Shown here piece by piece: positions 12,900-24,291 of a DNA stretch of 64,000 bases. Made by a program: the position numbers and the translations under genes. Source of the DNA: Cymodocea nodosa (Eukaryota > Streptophyta > Magnoliopsida > Alismatales > Cymodoceaceae); contig CM072337.1 of NCBI GenBank assembly GCA_036874045.1, forward strand, positions 4,960,001 through 5,024,000, given 5' to 3'. The notes below the pieces were generated by a model. That model made no database searches. It was not told the DNA's origin and worked only from the letters and a program-made list of their open reading frames with translations. The first letter of the stretch is position 1. Each line of letters starts with the position of its first letter.

Positions 12900-13510
12900 T
12901 TTCAGGAAATACACCTTAATTAAGTACATTTCTAAACTGTCGATGACTTGCAGGTATTTTAATTCTTAAGTATCCGAATTTTCTATTGTTTCGGCAAGTT
13001 ATATTACAAGTATCAAACAGTTGTGTTTTAAAACGTTCAATAGACTATTTTATTATTTCCTGAAGTACACGTGTTGTGATCTAGATGATTAACTTAAGTT
13101 ATCTTTCCGAAGGTTATCTGTAACTCTCTGAAATGCACCTGAGCATTGGATAGTTAGGTTTATAAGTCTCCGAAACTTTCTGAACACCTTAAGTTCAAAT
13201 TGTGCACGTGTTGAATTTCACTACTTTATAATGTCTCAGTCGAAACTCGAACAGTTATGTTTAAATCTTCGAGTTTTCACACCTATTCCTTCGAGAAACT
13301 CGAACAGTTATCATAAATCTTCGAGTTTTCTCACTTTTTCACTTAGCCTGAAGTTATTTTCTTTATATGCACAATTATGCTAAGTATTCTGCAATTGTTG
13401 GTTGTAAAACTTATACAGTTATTGCAAGCACTCAAGTTATTTATCGGTAACGGATCTTATATTTATGATTTCAATGATTGAATCTGTTTATCCATTTATA
13501 AACTCAAAGA
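12900..13510 (+). promoter_or_regulatory. Promoter-like region before the Sirevirus G accessory ORF, homologous to gypsy B/E LTR U3
   Basis: Shares a 29-base identical run (13046-13074) with the E LTR (40660-40688), plus flanking matches such as TTCTTAAGTAT.CGAATTTTCT and the unit GAAATGCACCTGAGCAT..GATAGTTA. It contains G-boxes CACGTG at 13068 and 13205 and paired motifs AACTCGAACAGTTAT / CTTCGAGTTTTC (13250-13330). ATTTATAAAC at about 13494-13503 is TATA-like, 118 bp before the accessory ATG. Promoter activity is inferred from position and from homology to an LTR U3. Confidence 0.6.
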
Positions 13511-13620
13511 TTTATGAATGTTTTCCTAACAACCTTTCGTGTTTCTACCTTGGTAAAACCCTAGCTTCACAATCTTTCCTTCCACTAAGCTCTACAGTGC
13601 AAAGCGAAGATTAATCAACA

Positions 13621-16181
13621 ATGTCAAGACGTGGCAGAGGACGTGGTAGAATGACCAAAGTACAGAAAAGAGAGCTGGAACTTCAGAAAATGCAGAATGA
13701 AATCAACGATATTTACTCCAGGTACACATTTTCAAACAAAATACTACACGAAATCAGAAAAGCTGTTCAAGATGAGAAAAATTTCTATTGAAAATTTATT
13801 CGAAATTATGCTGAAACACAGTTTAGACAAAACAGATTGAACTTTCCGCATTGCATTTATGGAAAAGAAATTTACAACCTAACCTTGTGGTTGTAAGTTC
13901 TGGACATGTACTAGAGACATCGGTACAGTCTATCACTTATTATGGAATGAAGTGGGGACCAATGATCGAAAATGCAAACAGGGAATTACAATCCTTGTAT
14001 TCCCAACATTATTTTCCCCCAGCTGTTTTAGATGATATTAAATAGTATATCGATGAATAGAAAACTATCATTAGCAAAATGGGCCTTCGAAGTGAAGGAC
14101 AAAGAGTTTATCAACTCAAAATGGCAGAGGTGGAGAGCTTAAAACTCTATATTCTATTATTACCACCTAGGCATCATGGTGAAGGACCATCAAGACAACA
14201 GGTGCCTTTAACAAGAGAAATTAAGACAATTTTAGAACCTCCTGAACAACCTGAAACACTGTAGACATATAGTCGGAAAAAGAAAAAGACAATTGAATAT
14301 TTTGGACTAACTGTAGGTGTACAAAGAATATTGCAGCAAAAAGAAGAATCAGTTAAAAATGGAAAACTATGCTCCATTGCAGAAGCTGGACAGACATTTT
14401 TGTTAGGAATCCCAGCAGATGTGACAAATATTGGCTTACAAGCATATACTCTAAGGTATTGTGTCACATTAGTGCATAATGTATCTTTTAATACAATGGA
14501 TAGTTTTTCACACAATGCTGCAAGCACACATTCTTTTCTTACGGAAAGTGAGAATGTAGGAAATTTTGATGATATATATACAGATGATATCAAATTTGAT
14601 GATATTATTGATGACATAGACACTGAGTCTATGAATTTTGAAGATATTTCATCTGAAGAGGAATGTACAGATATTCTTCCTCTTACTGTATCTCGAACAG
14701 AGACTTTTGAATTTTGGTACAATTGCTTATACTACACTTTATATGTATGCTTATGTTTGTTACAATATATCGTATACTTGTTGATAAAAGTATATAATCA
14801 ACAACACACACAGTTACAAATAGAATATGATACTACCAATGTCTCACATATACAAATTTCAGAAATACAAGATGATTCTATTCCACAGACAAATATAGAA
14901 CATTCTTTCATACAGAGACAGTTGTATAGATCACATATAGATATACAGATTGTTACAGAGACTGTTGCTACTGAAATATTTCCAAAAGAACAAATAGAAG
15001 AAATTCAGCAGATTATTGATACGACAATAACAGATATTTCAGACATTTATACTAGTTTTGATTGAAATTCCACCAGTTCTGAAAGATCTGACAATATAGA
15101 TGCTGCTGATAATATTGAAACAAGTCCTAGATCAGAACATCATGATAGGAAAATACCTAATCCTGAACAGAGTTTAGATGCAAATACACTATTATGGTTT
15201 AGAAATAATTCCTGTTATGACAAATTTCAGACATATAAAACTTTTACAGTTTTATATTCAAGACCAGTTAAGTTTGAAGGGATGGCACACATACGTGAAC
15301 TATTTGAATTTCAAGGCTTGTTGACTCTACTTCCACAATAGCCAGGCCATCTTGCTATACCCGAACTTCTTAGTTGTTTTTACTCAAACTTAATAGTGGA
15401 AGAAGGTATTCCTGTTTCTAATATACAAGAAAATGACATATATTTAACTCCAGATTTACTTCATTAGGTACTTGGTCTGAAAAATGGAGTTAAATTATCA
15501 GAAAGAAAACAGGTTTATCGATTGGGATGGGACATTACAAGTTTAGCCAAAGATCCAACTACCAACAAACCATTGACATTACTAAATGACTTAAATGGCC
15601 AAGCATGTTTTATTGCAAAAATATTGCATGCTACATTGTTTCAAAGGTTTGGTCATGGGGCAGAAGTTGGTAGATGTTGTGTTTATGCTACATACGCATT
15701 AATCAACCATATACAGGTGAACTAGTATGATATTTTTGTTTCTCATAGCTTACATTTGCAGTGTAAATTATTTTATGGTGATACAATTTTAAGAATTGTG
15801 GCAAGTCAAAAAGATATTATACCTTGGCCACAGAAAAGATTAAAGTCACGATCTTTCTCTACAAAGGAACTCCAAAAATACCAAGCGGCAGATACACCTA
15901 TCCTCAGACAACAACAACAACAGGTTCGGCAAACATAGCAACAATCCACAGAATTTACAGAAACACAGCAACATCCAGATATACAACAAGGTATACATAG
16001 AGAAATACATACAGGTATAGATACAGACATACATACTGAATTTTTACAGCAACCATCACAAGTTTCTCAAAATGATTTAGATCAGGCATTACTTGATCAG
16101 ATAAACAAAGTTAGTACAGATATTGCAAAGACAATTTCAGATACCCTGTTTGATATTTTTCGAAGACAAAGAGGCTTGTGA
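13621..16181 (+). pseudogene. Sirevirus G accessory ORF (env-like position; plant-transposon-protein-like domain), broken
   Basis: About 853 codons, the reading after pol that Sireviruses often carry. It starts with an Arg/Gly-rich MSRRGRGRGR, moves to frame 3 by about 13800 and stays there to 16181, with stops near 13788, 14043, 14262, 15063, 15340, 15466, 15723 and 15936. The middle has an acidic part and a strongly hydrophobic stretch (about 14709-14795, ending YIVYLLIKVY) that could span a membrane. The C-terminal half has FEFQGLL, CFYSNL, LGLKNG, LNGQACFIAKILHATLFQR and LFYGD, matching the ORFs in B, C, D and F. It resembles proteins labelled putative plant transposon protein; the function is unknown. 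The end has a Gln-rich part and H/I/D repeats. Confidence 0.75.
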
Positions 16182-16444
16182 TTATACAAATTATGTATTA
16201 CATGATTTATTTTTTGTAATTTGTAACCAAAACCATTATGTAAACTGTTTACTGATTTTAATGTTACGTGATTATTTTTCACAGTTTATGATATTAAACA
16301 GTTTTTGCTTAATCCATAAATCCTATGTATGATTGACACTATCGTTTTGATTAATATATACTTAGTAAGATATCCTTCCTTACATTTATACAACTTAACT
16401 TCCTAAAGAGGGAGAAAATAGTTTGTTTACTTTTTTATAATGCC

Positions 16445-16507
16445 AAAAAGGGGGAGATATAAATTATGTGACTTATTAGGTTTTGACATCATCAAAAAGG
16501 GGGAGAT
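16445..16507 (+). other. Pair of polypurine tracts before the 3' LTR of Sirevirus G
   Basis: AAAAAGGGGGAGA at 16445-16457 and again AAAAAGGGGGAGAT at 16494-16507, the second directly touching the 3' LTR. Doubled PPTs are a known Sirevirus feature, and both are also doubled in C and D. Confidence 0.9.
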
Positions 16508-17740
16508 TGTTAGGTATTTAATTTTGATGATGTATGCTTTATTACCGTATTTAAATAAGTCTACATAATATTCTCTAAGTATATTTCTCTAAGTATAATA
16601 GTTAACAGATTATCGGAAAGTTTCATTTTTATGTCGGATAAATTAAAGATTTCCGAAGAGCTAGATTTGCAATAGTTAAACTTTCGGATAGTAAACGTTT
16701 CATTTTTGTCGAATACTTTATGTTAAAAACTCGTATAGTTAAATTATCCGCACGTGTGTTTTTAATGTTTTAAGTTGTCACGTGTTTTCCTTGTGCATTT
16801 GGTAATGAAAAATCGAATAGTTAGATAACTGTTCGAGTTTTTATATGCATGGATAGATAACTGTTCGAGTTTTGTAAAAGGACTAACGAACAGATAAGTT
16901 TCCTTATTTAGTCACGTGTTTTGCAGGTGCAAGAACTCGAAGAGTTAAAGGATAAGTGTTCGAGTTTTGATAAGAGTTAAAGGATAAATGTTTGACTAAA
17001 TCGAAGACTTAGAAGATATTCTACAAGACTCCAGGAAGATAAAATTTTAGTGAATCTACGAGTGGAGATCGTGGAAACTCAGATTGTCAGTAAAGAAAGT
17101 GGAAATTTAAATAGAAAGTAATTTGGATTGAAGAGAAAATTGGTACATGGATTATGGATTACGGATTATGGATTATGGATTGTGGATCAAGTGGATGAAC
17201 ATGCTGAACGTGAAAGACAACAAAGTTTGACTACTAATAGAGAGTACGAGCTACATTACAAGCAGGATCCCAATCTCAAAAACCAAGTCTGAATGTTCAA
17301 TCTGGATCCCTAACTGAAAAGTTAAGTTTGAATATTCATATTCTGAAAAGTTCTCCAACAATAGAAGAAGTTTGAAATTCCAAGTAATTTTAGAAAAGGA
17401 GCTGCAAACGCAAGAAGTCTAGAAATTCGACAACTGGAGAAGAAGAGATACAGAAGCTGAGCAAAGAGAAAGAAAAGAGCTGTGTGCATAAAGATCAGGT
17501 TTTATACAATTCAAAATTAGTTTTGAAAAAGAGCTTTGTTTTCCTATTTGAATTGTATATCAAAAATTACTATATCAAAACCGTCAAGAAGGGAATTGAG
17601 CTGAAAAGATATTGTAAATTCTGTCTTGAAATAAAAGAATAGAATTTCATTTACGAGTGTTTTGTGCTCTTGTTTTATCCGCTAGTTTAATTACTAAAGA
17701 CACAATTCACCCCCCCTCTTGTGATACAGACGATCCTACA
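16508..17740 (+). repeat. 3' LTR of Sirevirus G
   Basis: 1233-bp direct copy of 5288-6504 with scattered substitutions and a small duplication of a GGATTATGG unit near 17155-17175. It ends GACGATCCTACA at 17740, followed by the target duplication GAGTG. Confidence 0.95.
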
Positions 17741-18592
17741 GAGTGTTTCACAAAGATGCTAGCTAAATGTCCTAATCATGGATTGCCGCAGTCTAGGTAG
17801 TGCCAAGCTTTGTATGAAGGACTTGACTATAACACCAAGCTGATGTTGGAGTCCATGTGTCTTGGACATTTTATGCGCTTGGATGAGAGTAGAGCGTGGG
17901 AGGTATTAGTTGATCTAGCTGAAAGAACCATGGAGATGGAGACTTCCATAGATAGGATATATGATAGATCACCAGCAAGGGGGATGCATACTGTAGACCC
18001 TATGGTAGGTATGGAGGCAAGGATGTCCTCCATGTTTAAGAAGATGGAAGATCTCATTATATCGCAACAAAAAGGGAAAAACCCTGTTACTGGAGTTCAT
18101 TGTATTGCATGTGGAATGCAGGGTCATGTTATAAAGGATTGTCTAGCAGTTCAAGGCCAAGATGTTGAACAAATGGATGCTATAGGTGTGGGGCAATGGA
18201 TGTTCCAACCTTCTTCCCATTATACCCCGGGATGGCGAAGCAAGCCCAACTTTCCAGGAAGACAACAAGGATCACCATCACCCATGATAGAACGATCATT
18301 GGTTGAAGTACCTATGTTACAAGATCGGATGACCATTTTAGAAAAGAGATTAACTGAAATTGAAAAAGGCATTTAGTCAATATTATCGTTAAGTGGACAA
18401 ACAACGTCGATTCTCATGAATCATAATCAGTCCATAAAAAATATAGAAGCTTAATTAGAGAGATTGAATGCCCAACATAGAGGGCGAGTACGGGGGGATC
18501 TTCCATGTAACACTATTCCAAACCCTTGTATGACCAATATGCATGCTATGCAGGGGGAGATTCAAGGGTCTGATCCCTTATCATCTTCTTAG
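17741..18592 (+). pseudogene. gag: Element A gag, 3' part, with zinc knuckle
   Basis: Continuation of the capsid gene after Sirevirus G. The frame from 17741 continues that of 4752-5287 once the duplicated five bases are collapsed. Landmarks: KCPNHGLPQS, YEGLDYNTKLMLESM, a conserved W-E-L-A-E block, then CIACGMQGHVIKDC, a CCHC knuckle at 18101-18142, then YTPGWRSKPNFPG as in Athila gags, and a C-terminal helix. One stop at 17798 (TGG to TAG) and another at 18374 before the end at 18590-18592. No pol follows; the 3' UTR of the element begins directly. Confidence 0.87.
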
Positions 18593-20468
18593 TAAGTTGC
18601 GAGGTTTGGTAAAAAAAAAAAAAATCCTCTTTTTATTGTATTTTTAATTCAGTTCTTTTTATTTTCCCTTCTCTTGAATGTTTTGATGTGTTTGTTATTT
18701 TGTAGTATATCTCATCATCAAGTAAGGTACGCATTCCCTAACTTATTTCTTTATTATGCATATGAATTCAAAATTTACATAGAGCATTATTTCCTTTAGC
18801 ATGCTACTCAGTTTCCATGATATGTTTTAAGGAATAATGTCTGTTGAAATACTATATATGCTTATAAATAACATGCTAGGTATGGGGGAGTATCTCTTGC
18901 TTGTAGTTTTAGTTTAATTTTTATTTGTAACTATCTTTATGCACCTACCTTGTTGCCTAAATGATTTCTTTTACATTGAGGACCATGTAAAGTTTAGGTA
19001 TGGGGGGGAGGCATTTGCATGTTTTGTTGTTTCTTGTTAATTTTGGTGTTTTTTTATTGTTATTATGTTATTTATGTTAATTTTACGTTTTTCTTTGTAG
19101 TTTATTGTTTTTGATTGAAAATCAAACTTGAGAGATTGTAAATTCATTAATTGCTATTTTGATCAATGGGATGAGCTATTTTTGTTGAGTGGAGTGACTC
19201 CAAAGCCAATTGTATACAAAGCCTAATGTTTATGTTCCTTAGAATAAATAAATTTCAAATTAGGTGTGAAATGGTTTGAGTTTTCTCGTTGATTTGAATT
19301 AATGCCTTACTTTTATCATTCTATATCTTTTTATGAGTGAAACTAAACCGAGTGCCACTTTTAACCTAGGGTCCATTTTTTATATAACCCCTAGGTGAGA
19401 AATGTCCTAGGTACATCCCAAACTTTCACTAAAAGTTTGAAGGGTGTGTTGAAAATAGTGTCAAGGATATTAGATTTAGTATGCCATGGAGTTATTTTGG
19501 GTCAAGTGGTGGAGAAATAAGGCATATCTGTCAAGTTTGAGTTATTTTTGTTATATGGTCAAGCTTGTTATATGTGAAAAAAAAAGAAAAAAAGAAAAAA
19601 AAAACACACACACACAGAAAGAAAAAGCAAAAAAAAAAAAGAAAAAGAAAAGAAAAAAAGAGAGAATAGAAACACCATTTGGGGAGAATGGGGGTGGAAA
19701 GTCACTTGGGAAGTGAGAATGAAGTGGATGTCAATAAAAATTCTGGAGTGATGGTGTGTAATGGCATATTAGTGTCTAATCCCTTGTTCACTAGTCATCA
19801 GCATTACCCAACAACTTTGAATGGAAGGGAGGGATCCATTTACTTATTCTTATTCTTATTCAGCTTTGCATGCTTGTACTTTGGTTTATCTCTCTTTGGT
19901 GTGAAGTAAGGGTGTGAATCTTTTTGTGTAAGGTAGATAGTTCTCTTGAACGGGTAACTCCCTATTCATTATCTAAGGCGAGTTTATTCAATCTAAGGAA
20001 CAAGTGAGGGAATGATGTAAGGTTGAGCCACCACCATATGCTCAAAGATCTTAATAACGGTAATGAATCAAATAGTCTTTCGTTTGGTTGGTAGATCACT
20101 TCTTTACTTTCTTTTTGTCTTGATTCTCTTTTGTGAGTTGTTTTCTTATGTGTTTTATGTATTGATTTTTCACTGTTTTGTTGTGTTTTTCTTTCATTTT
20201 ATTTATTTTATTTTGATTTGAACTTTGTGGGTATGTCCTCTGCAAACCCTTTGGAGACACAACTCCGCCTTTTTGGTGACTTAGAGGTTTAACGGCTTAC
20301 TGCATATGCTAAATGCAGTCGTGCTCCCTACAAAAGTGGCTTAGGTTAGATTTGTTTATTTTGTTAATTTTGATTGATCTTTCTTTAGGAGTGTTTCTTA
20401 TGTAGGCTATTTGCTTCTTTTTAGATCTAGTTCTATGCTAAGGGACTAGCAAAGGCTAGGTATGGGGG
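18593..20468 (+). other. 3' untranslated region of element A with repeated PPT-like motifs
   Basis: No gene. Short frames at 19486-19909 come from an A/G-rich microsatellite (19575-19670, with a CA tract) and are not coding. CTAGGTATGGGGGAG occurs at about 18876, TTTAGGTATGGGGGGGAGG at about 18994-19012 and CTAGGTATGGGGGTG at 20456-20470. The last adjoins the 3' LTR and is the working PPT; the 18976-19012 copy has the same upstream words (TTGAGGACCATGTAAAG) as the internal copy of B at 27861-27898. Confidence 0.8.
18976..19012 (+). other. Internal PPT-like motif of element A
   Basis: TTGAGGACCATGTAAAGT followed by TTAGGTATGGGGGGGAGG. The same composite, reverse strand, is at 27861-27898 in B, about 1.3 kb before the real PPT in both. 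It probably marks a second plus-strand start or an older element end. Confidence 0.7.
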
Positions 20469-22709
20469 TGTGTAAAGTTAAGATTTGAGCATTTTATTAT
20501 ATGTTAAAGCATGCATTTTATAGATTCCAAGTGCATAGTATATGATTTTTATATTGAATTACATGAAAGTTATATTTTTAGGCTATGCATGTTTTTAGGA
20601 ATTAAAAATGAAATAATGCACAAATTTACCTTTAATGGAATTAATGTTAAGTTTAATAGCCCATGTGTAGACACTTAGTTATTTAGGATAAATTACATAG
20701 AACACAATTTTATTGCACGCATGATCTTCACTTATCAATTTCACTTATGCTTTTCAAAGATTTAGTATTAAGATATAAAAGTGATGCATGATAAGAATAT
20801 AAAATTATACTTTCATTATCTTAATGAAATATTGTTATAGATGCACCTATAATAATTGTCGTAATTATTCATGATATAATTATACATGTGATTGAATAAT
20901 CTTAATGTGTGTATGAGTTTTTATTGATGAAAATAGGTGACATCAAGGAATTATAAGAGGGTTAAATCTCAGCCCTTGGATGGTGTATCAAAAGGTAAAA
21001 GGGGTTGGGATAAATCTCAGCCATTAGATCAATCTTGGAAGATCAAGAGACACCAAGATTAATAAGAGGAGTAAGCCTCACATCCAAGGCATCTCTTCTC
21101 ATTTTCTTCCATTCCAGCCGACGGTTCTCTTCTCCAAGGACTCCTCTTCTTGTGGCTGAAGGTGGACACTCAAGGGTGTCATTCCCCCTCTCAAACCAGC
21201 ATCATCTCCATTGATCTCCATCTTGATTCACGTCCTCAAAGGATTCCAAGGGGGGCAACTTTGGTTGTCTTGGTGGAGGAAGCTTGGATGGCAAGTGGGA
21301 GTGGTGTTTGACGTGTGGATTTGGGTGGTTCCAAGGAGCATCTTCAGAAGCAAATGAGGGGTTGGAAACTCTGTTTTGACATCCAAGGGAAGTGGAAGGA
21401 GGCTGAGTGCTCTTGCTCTTGCAATCATGGAAGGCCCTTGCTATAGGTGACATTCCAAGGGGTGAGACCTTGGGAGAACGTGGCTGAAGAGTGTGGTTTC
21501 ATCCAACCACGGATCCATTGCTGAGGAAGAGGTGTTCTTCAAGGTATGAGTGAGATTTGAGAGAGATCCCTATGCATATTTTATGTTCATGTTGTGTATG
21601 TATGCATAGGTATGTTGTTTCATGTTTTTCTGTTATGTTTATATACGTTTGTGTTGTTTGAATGTTATTGCATTGCATTTCAGTATAGTTTTCATATAGT
21701 TAATTAATTCCAAATGTTATCTTGATGTGGATTCTAGTTTAAACGTGCCTTTCATCTTGTTTATATGTGCATATCATGGCTGTAAATAGGATGTTCGATG
21801 AAATGGTTGCTTATGTAACAAGGGGAACCATGTATAGAGTTTGGGTATTTTTATTATTTCAATTCTCTCAGCTCAGACATCGGTTTTGAATAATTTTTGA
21901 TGCAATCTCATGTATTTTCGAGTCTACTTACCAATGGTTTTGGTTTCGTAATTTTTGGAGATCATTTGAATGGTATTTTTGATTTAAGTGTTGATAGGTA
22001 TTTCTGACCTGGACGCAAGTTCTGGGTAGATTTTTTTAGCAAATTTGATTATCAATTTCTCGGAATCCAAATTGTATTTTTATGATCTATAAAATGGGTT
22101 TTTGAGATGACGAAGTTAACTTGCATTGAGATTTTGTTTCACGTCATTTCATAAAGATTTCAGGGAGATATGAATTTTCTTGTAAAGTCGTGCAATCTGT
22201 GTTTTGATCTCCGCATGTTGCACATCTGTGTTAGATTTGTCACTAATAATTCTATGGTTTGAATTAGGTCTTGAAATTATGCTAGTCTTTTAAAATCCTT
22301 TCCAAATCATATTTTTACATGATTTTTCAATGAGTATTTTGGGAAGAAATGATTTCCATAAGTGGATGCAAACTCTGTAATTTCAAGAGTTCTTTTAGAG
22401 TTATGAATGAGATTGTATGGAAGTGTTTTTCAAGTAGTTAAATTAACTAGTTAACCACATATGTATAATTTCTAATATAATTACCAATCATGGTGCTAAC
22501 TTTTGTTTTGATAAGAGTAGGATGTATAGAACGTTTCCAGGTTATATTATGACATGAGTCAAGTAATTAATCTAATAAAAGTTATTTAGACCAACTCCCT
22601 GTGGAAATGACCTGTACTTGCACCACTTAATACAATAGGCACTGTGCACTTGCGGTTAAATTATAAATGTAAAACTTGTGCTTTTATTGACACATGTTTC
22701 ATCCCTACA
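20469..22709 (+). repeat. 3' LTR of element A
   Basis: Begins TGTGTAAAGTTAAG right after the PPT and ends near ATCCCTACA at 22709, about 2.24 kb, close to the length of the unrelated B LTR (2246 bp). A GC-richer middle (21060-21540) would be R; the short antisense frames there (21202-21453) are not convincing. U5 carries CTCCCTGTGGAAATGACC and GTGCACTTGCGGTT at about 22590-22660, the shared Athila-type signature. The left border may be 2 bp off. The 5' LTR is not in the window. Confidence 0.75.
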
Positions 22710-22930
22710 TGATACTATGCTTCGGTAAAACTAACATTTTACTCAATATAATATATAGATTTTTTTATGTTTTTATGTTTCGATCAGATCGATGGATCTT
22801 GTTAGTTGAACTACAACAATTTTTTCTTTTAATATATGTTTTGGTAAAATCGATAATTTCTTTCGGCTAAACTGTGACTATGTTTAAATAAGGTTTTTCT
22901 TTTTTTTCACAATACTTAGATAATTTCTTA
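22710..22930 (-). repeat. Hairpin-rich block shared with the region after element B pol
   Basis: Matches 34440-34642 in the same orientation, including CTTACTAAGTAAAGCT, CCGATGGATC/GATCGG and GATACTATG.TTCGGT words, which form short inverted repeats around ACCGAT/ATCGGT. It follows the accessory ORF in F, but follows pol in B. A's LTR ends exactly at its left margin, so A is inserted here. Confidence 0.65.
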
Positions 22931-24291
22931 CTAAGTAAAGCTTGAGTAGTCTTCTACTCTTACTTGTTGCTATTGCTACGTTTGCTGGTGTTTTTGCAAA
23001 TCTTTTACATTGAATCCTCTCATGCCTTTAGTTTCAGAGGGCCAATCAGATAAATTCAATTGGCTTGCAATAATTTGACATACAGCATCACCAAAAAATA
23101 ACTTTGAACTCATATGTTGTAGTTGAGATATGAAAACATCAAACCAATTTATTTGAATTCTGTTCAATATGTCATAAGTTGCATATAAACAACTTCTGCT
23201 TACTTCTAGATTATGTCCGACTCTCTAAAATAAATTTGCATGCAGAATATTTGCAATAAACTTAGCTTCCGCATTTAGATTTTTCATTAATCTCATTTCA
23301 GTATATACACCTGGAATTTGTGATAAAGACTGAACGTCTCATTCCAGTTGTCTAATAATGTCAAATCTATTTGTAACAACAACACCTTCATTCCTTAATC
23401 CCAAAACTTCAAAAATTAATTCAGGAGATAAAGTAAACTCCTGTTGAGTTATTTGAGTTTTCAAAAGATTGTCATTTTGTACCAAATTATTGTAAAAAGC
23501 TGCAAGAAGCTCTTTATATTGTTTCCATTTTGTTTCAACTGGTAAGAATCACATTAAGCCTTGAAACTCAAATAAATCTTTGATTTCCAGTAAACTTCTA
23601 AATTTTATTGGTCGAGCATGTAGAATTTGATATGAAATCAAATTTTTATATTTCTACAATGCTTCCTCAAATCTAAAATATATTGAATTGCCTTGAATGT
23701 TTAGTGTTCTATACTCAGAAGTTGATACCTAAAGCCTTGATTCAAAATTTAAGTCTCCTTCAGGAATCTTTTCTTCAAAATGAATGTCATTGTGTTCCTC
23801 TATCAAAATATTTTCTTGAAGCTACTCGAGTAAGCTTGATTCTTCAACTTCAACAATGTAAGGAACATTTACAATATCCACAACATCCATAAGTTCAGTT
23901 TCTATATAGTGTTTAGAGTTCAAATTTTCCACAAATTCAACAAGTGGTATATCTGTCCATAATTCTTCATTTTCCTCAACAGATATTTCCATTTCAACAT
24001 GTTGTGAATTCTCATACTCTAGTTCTATAGATTCTAAAATAGGCTGATCAACGTTAAGCTCTTTTGGAGTATTGTCTTTTTCAATAGTTGCTACTCTAGA
24101 CAATCTAGACTCTGAACTAGTTATTGCCTCAATATTTTCAAGCACATTAGTAATAACTTGTTCAATGTCATCTGCTTGATGCTCTGATTGTTCAATCACC
24201 TTACCATCAGGGCTTGAAATTATAGAGAAACTTGAACTAATTTGTTGCTTTGTTCTCTTTTCAAGTTTTCTAGAAAAAGATAATAGAGTTT
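22931..24291 (-). pseudogene. Layer F: C-terminal part of a Sirevirus-type accessory ORF, cut by element B
   Basis: Reverse-strand reading from 24291 to the stop at 22931-22933, close to the accessory ORFs of C and D: a Glu/Ser-rich part, then LLAAFYNNLVQN, LGLRNEGVVVTNRFD, NLNAEAKFIANILHANLF, SCLYATYDILNRIQINWFDVF and LNLSDWPSETKGM. Stops occur for example at 22976 and near 23230, 23348 and 23548. The last residues (RV..YSSFT) and everything after them match the end of B pol rather than the C/D accessory ORF, which continues with a Gln-rich tail. The N-terminal part should lie on the far side of B, outside the window. Confidence 0.8.

Larger units (their letters stand above)
11732..13620 (+). 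other. Non-coding stretch of Sirevirus G between pol and accessory ORF
   Basis: No credible gene. It holds A-runs with a CAACAACAAC tract (11800-11823), a segment around 12190-12220 (GGGAT, TGACTGAAAACTCATT) that matches the core of a block shared by C (about 46075-46100) and B (about 27110-27135), an internal PPT at 12823-12835, and a promoter-like region at 12900-13510 related to the gypsy B/E LTR. Confidence 0.7.
5288..17740 (+). mobile_element. Sirevirus G: complete Ty1/copia element with LTRs, PBS, gag-pol, accessory ORF and PPTs
   Basis: A 12.45-kb element with 1217-bp and 1233-bp LTRs that begin TGTTAGG and end CCTACA, flanked by a 5-bp duplication. Internal order: PBS for initiator tRNA-Met, gag, coiled-coil linker, protease, integrase, RT, RNase H, a 1.9-kb non-coding stretch, an accessory ORF of about 850 codons, two PPTs. 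Copia domain order, long LTRs, doubled PPT and a 3' ORF place it in the Sirevirus (SIRE/Maximus) lineage. The LTRs differ by a few per cent by eye, so the insertion is fairly young, yet gag, protease and the accessory ORF carry stops and shifts. Confidence 0.93.

Noticed and set aside
15806-16034. Cys-rich reverse-strand frames suggesting small secreted peptides
   Set aside because: They are the antisense of the Gln/Thr/Ile-rich end of the G accessory ORF; Cys arises from complementing ACA/GCA repeats.
19486-19909. Two 76-codon frames
   Set aside because: They are built on an A/G-rich microsatellite in the 3' UTR of element A and end in a Phe/Leu run with no domain.
21202-21453. Pro-rich reverse-strand frame in the LTR of A
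   Set aside because: Antisense to the LTR, no homologous copy in the window to compare, and GC-rich R regions often give such frames.
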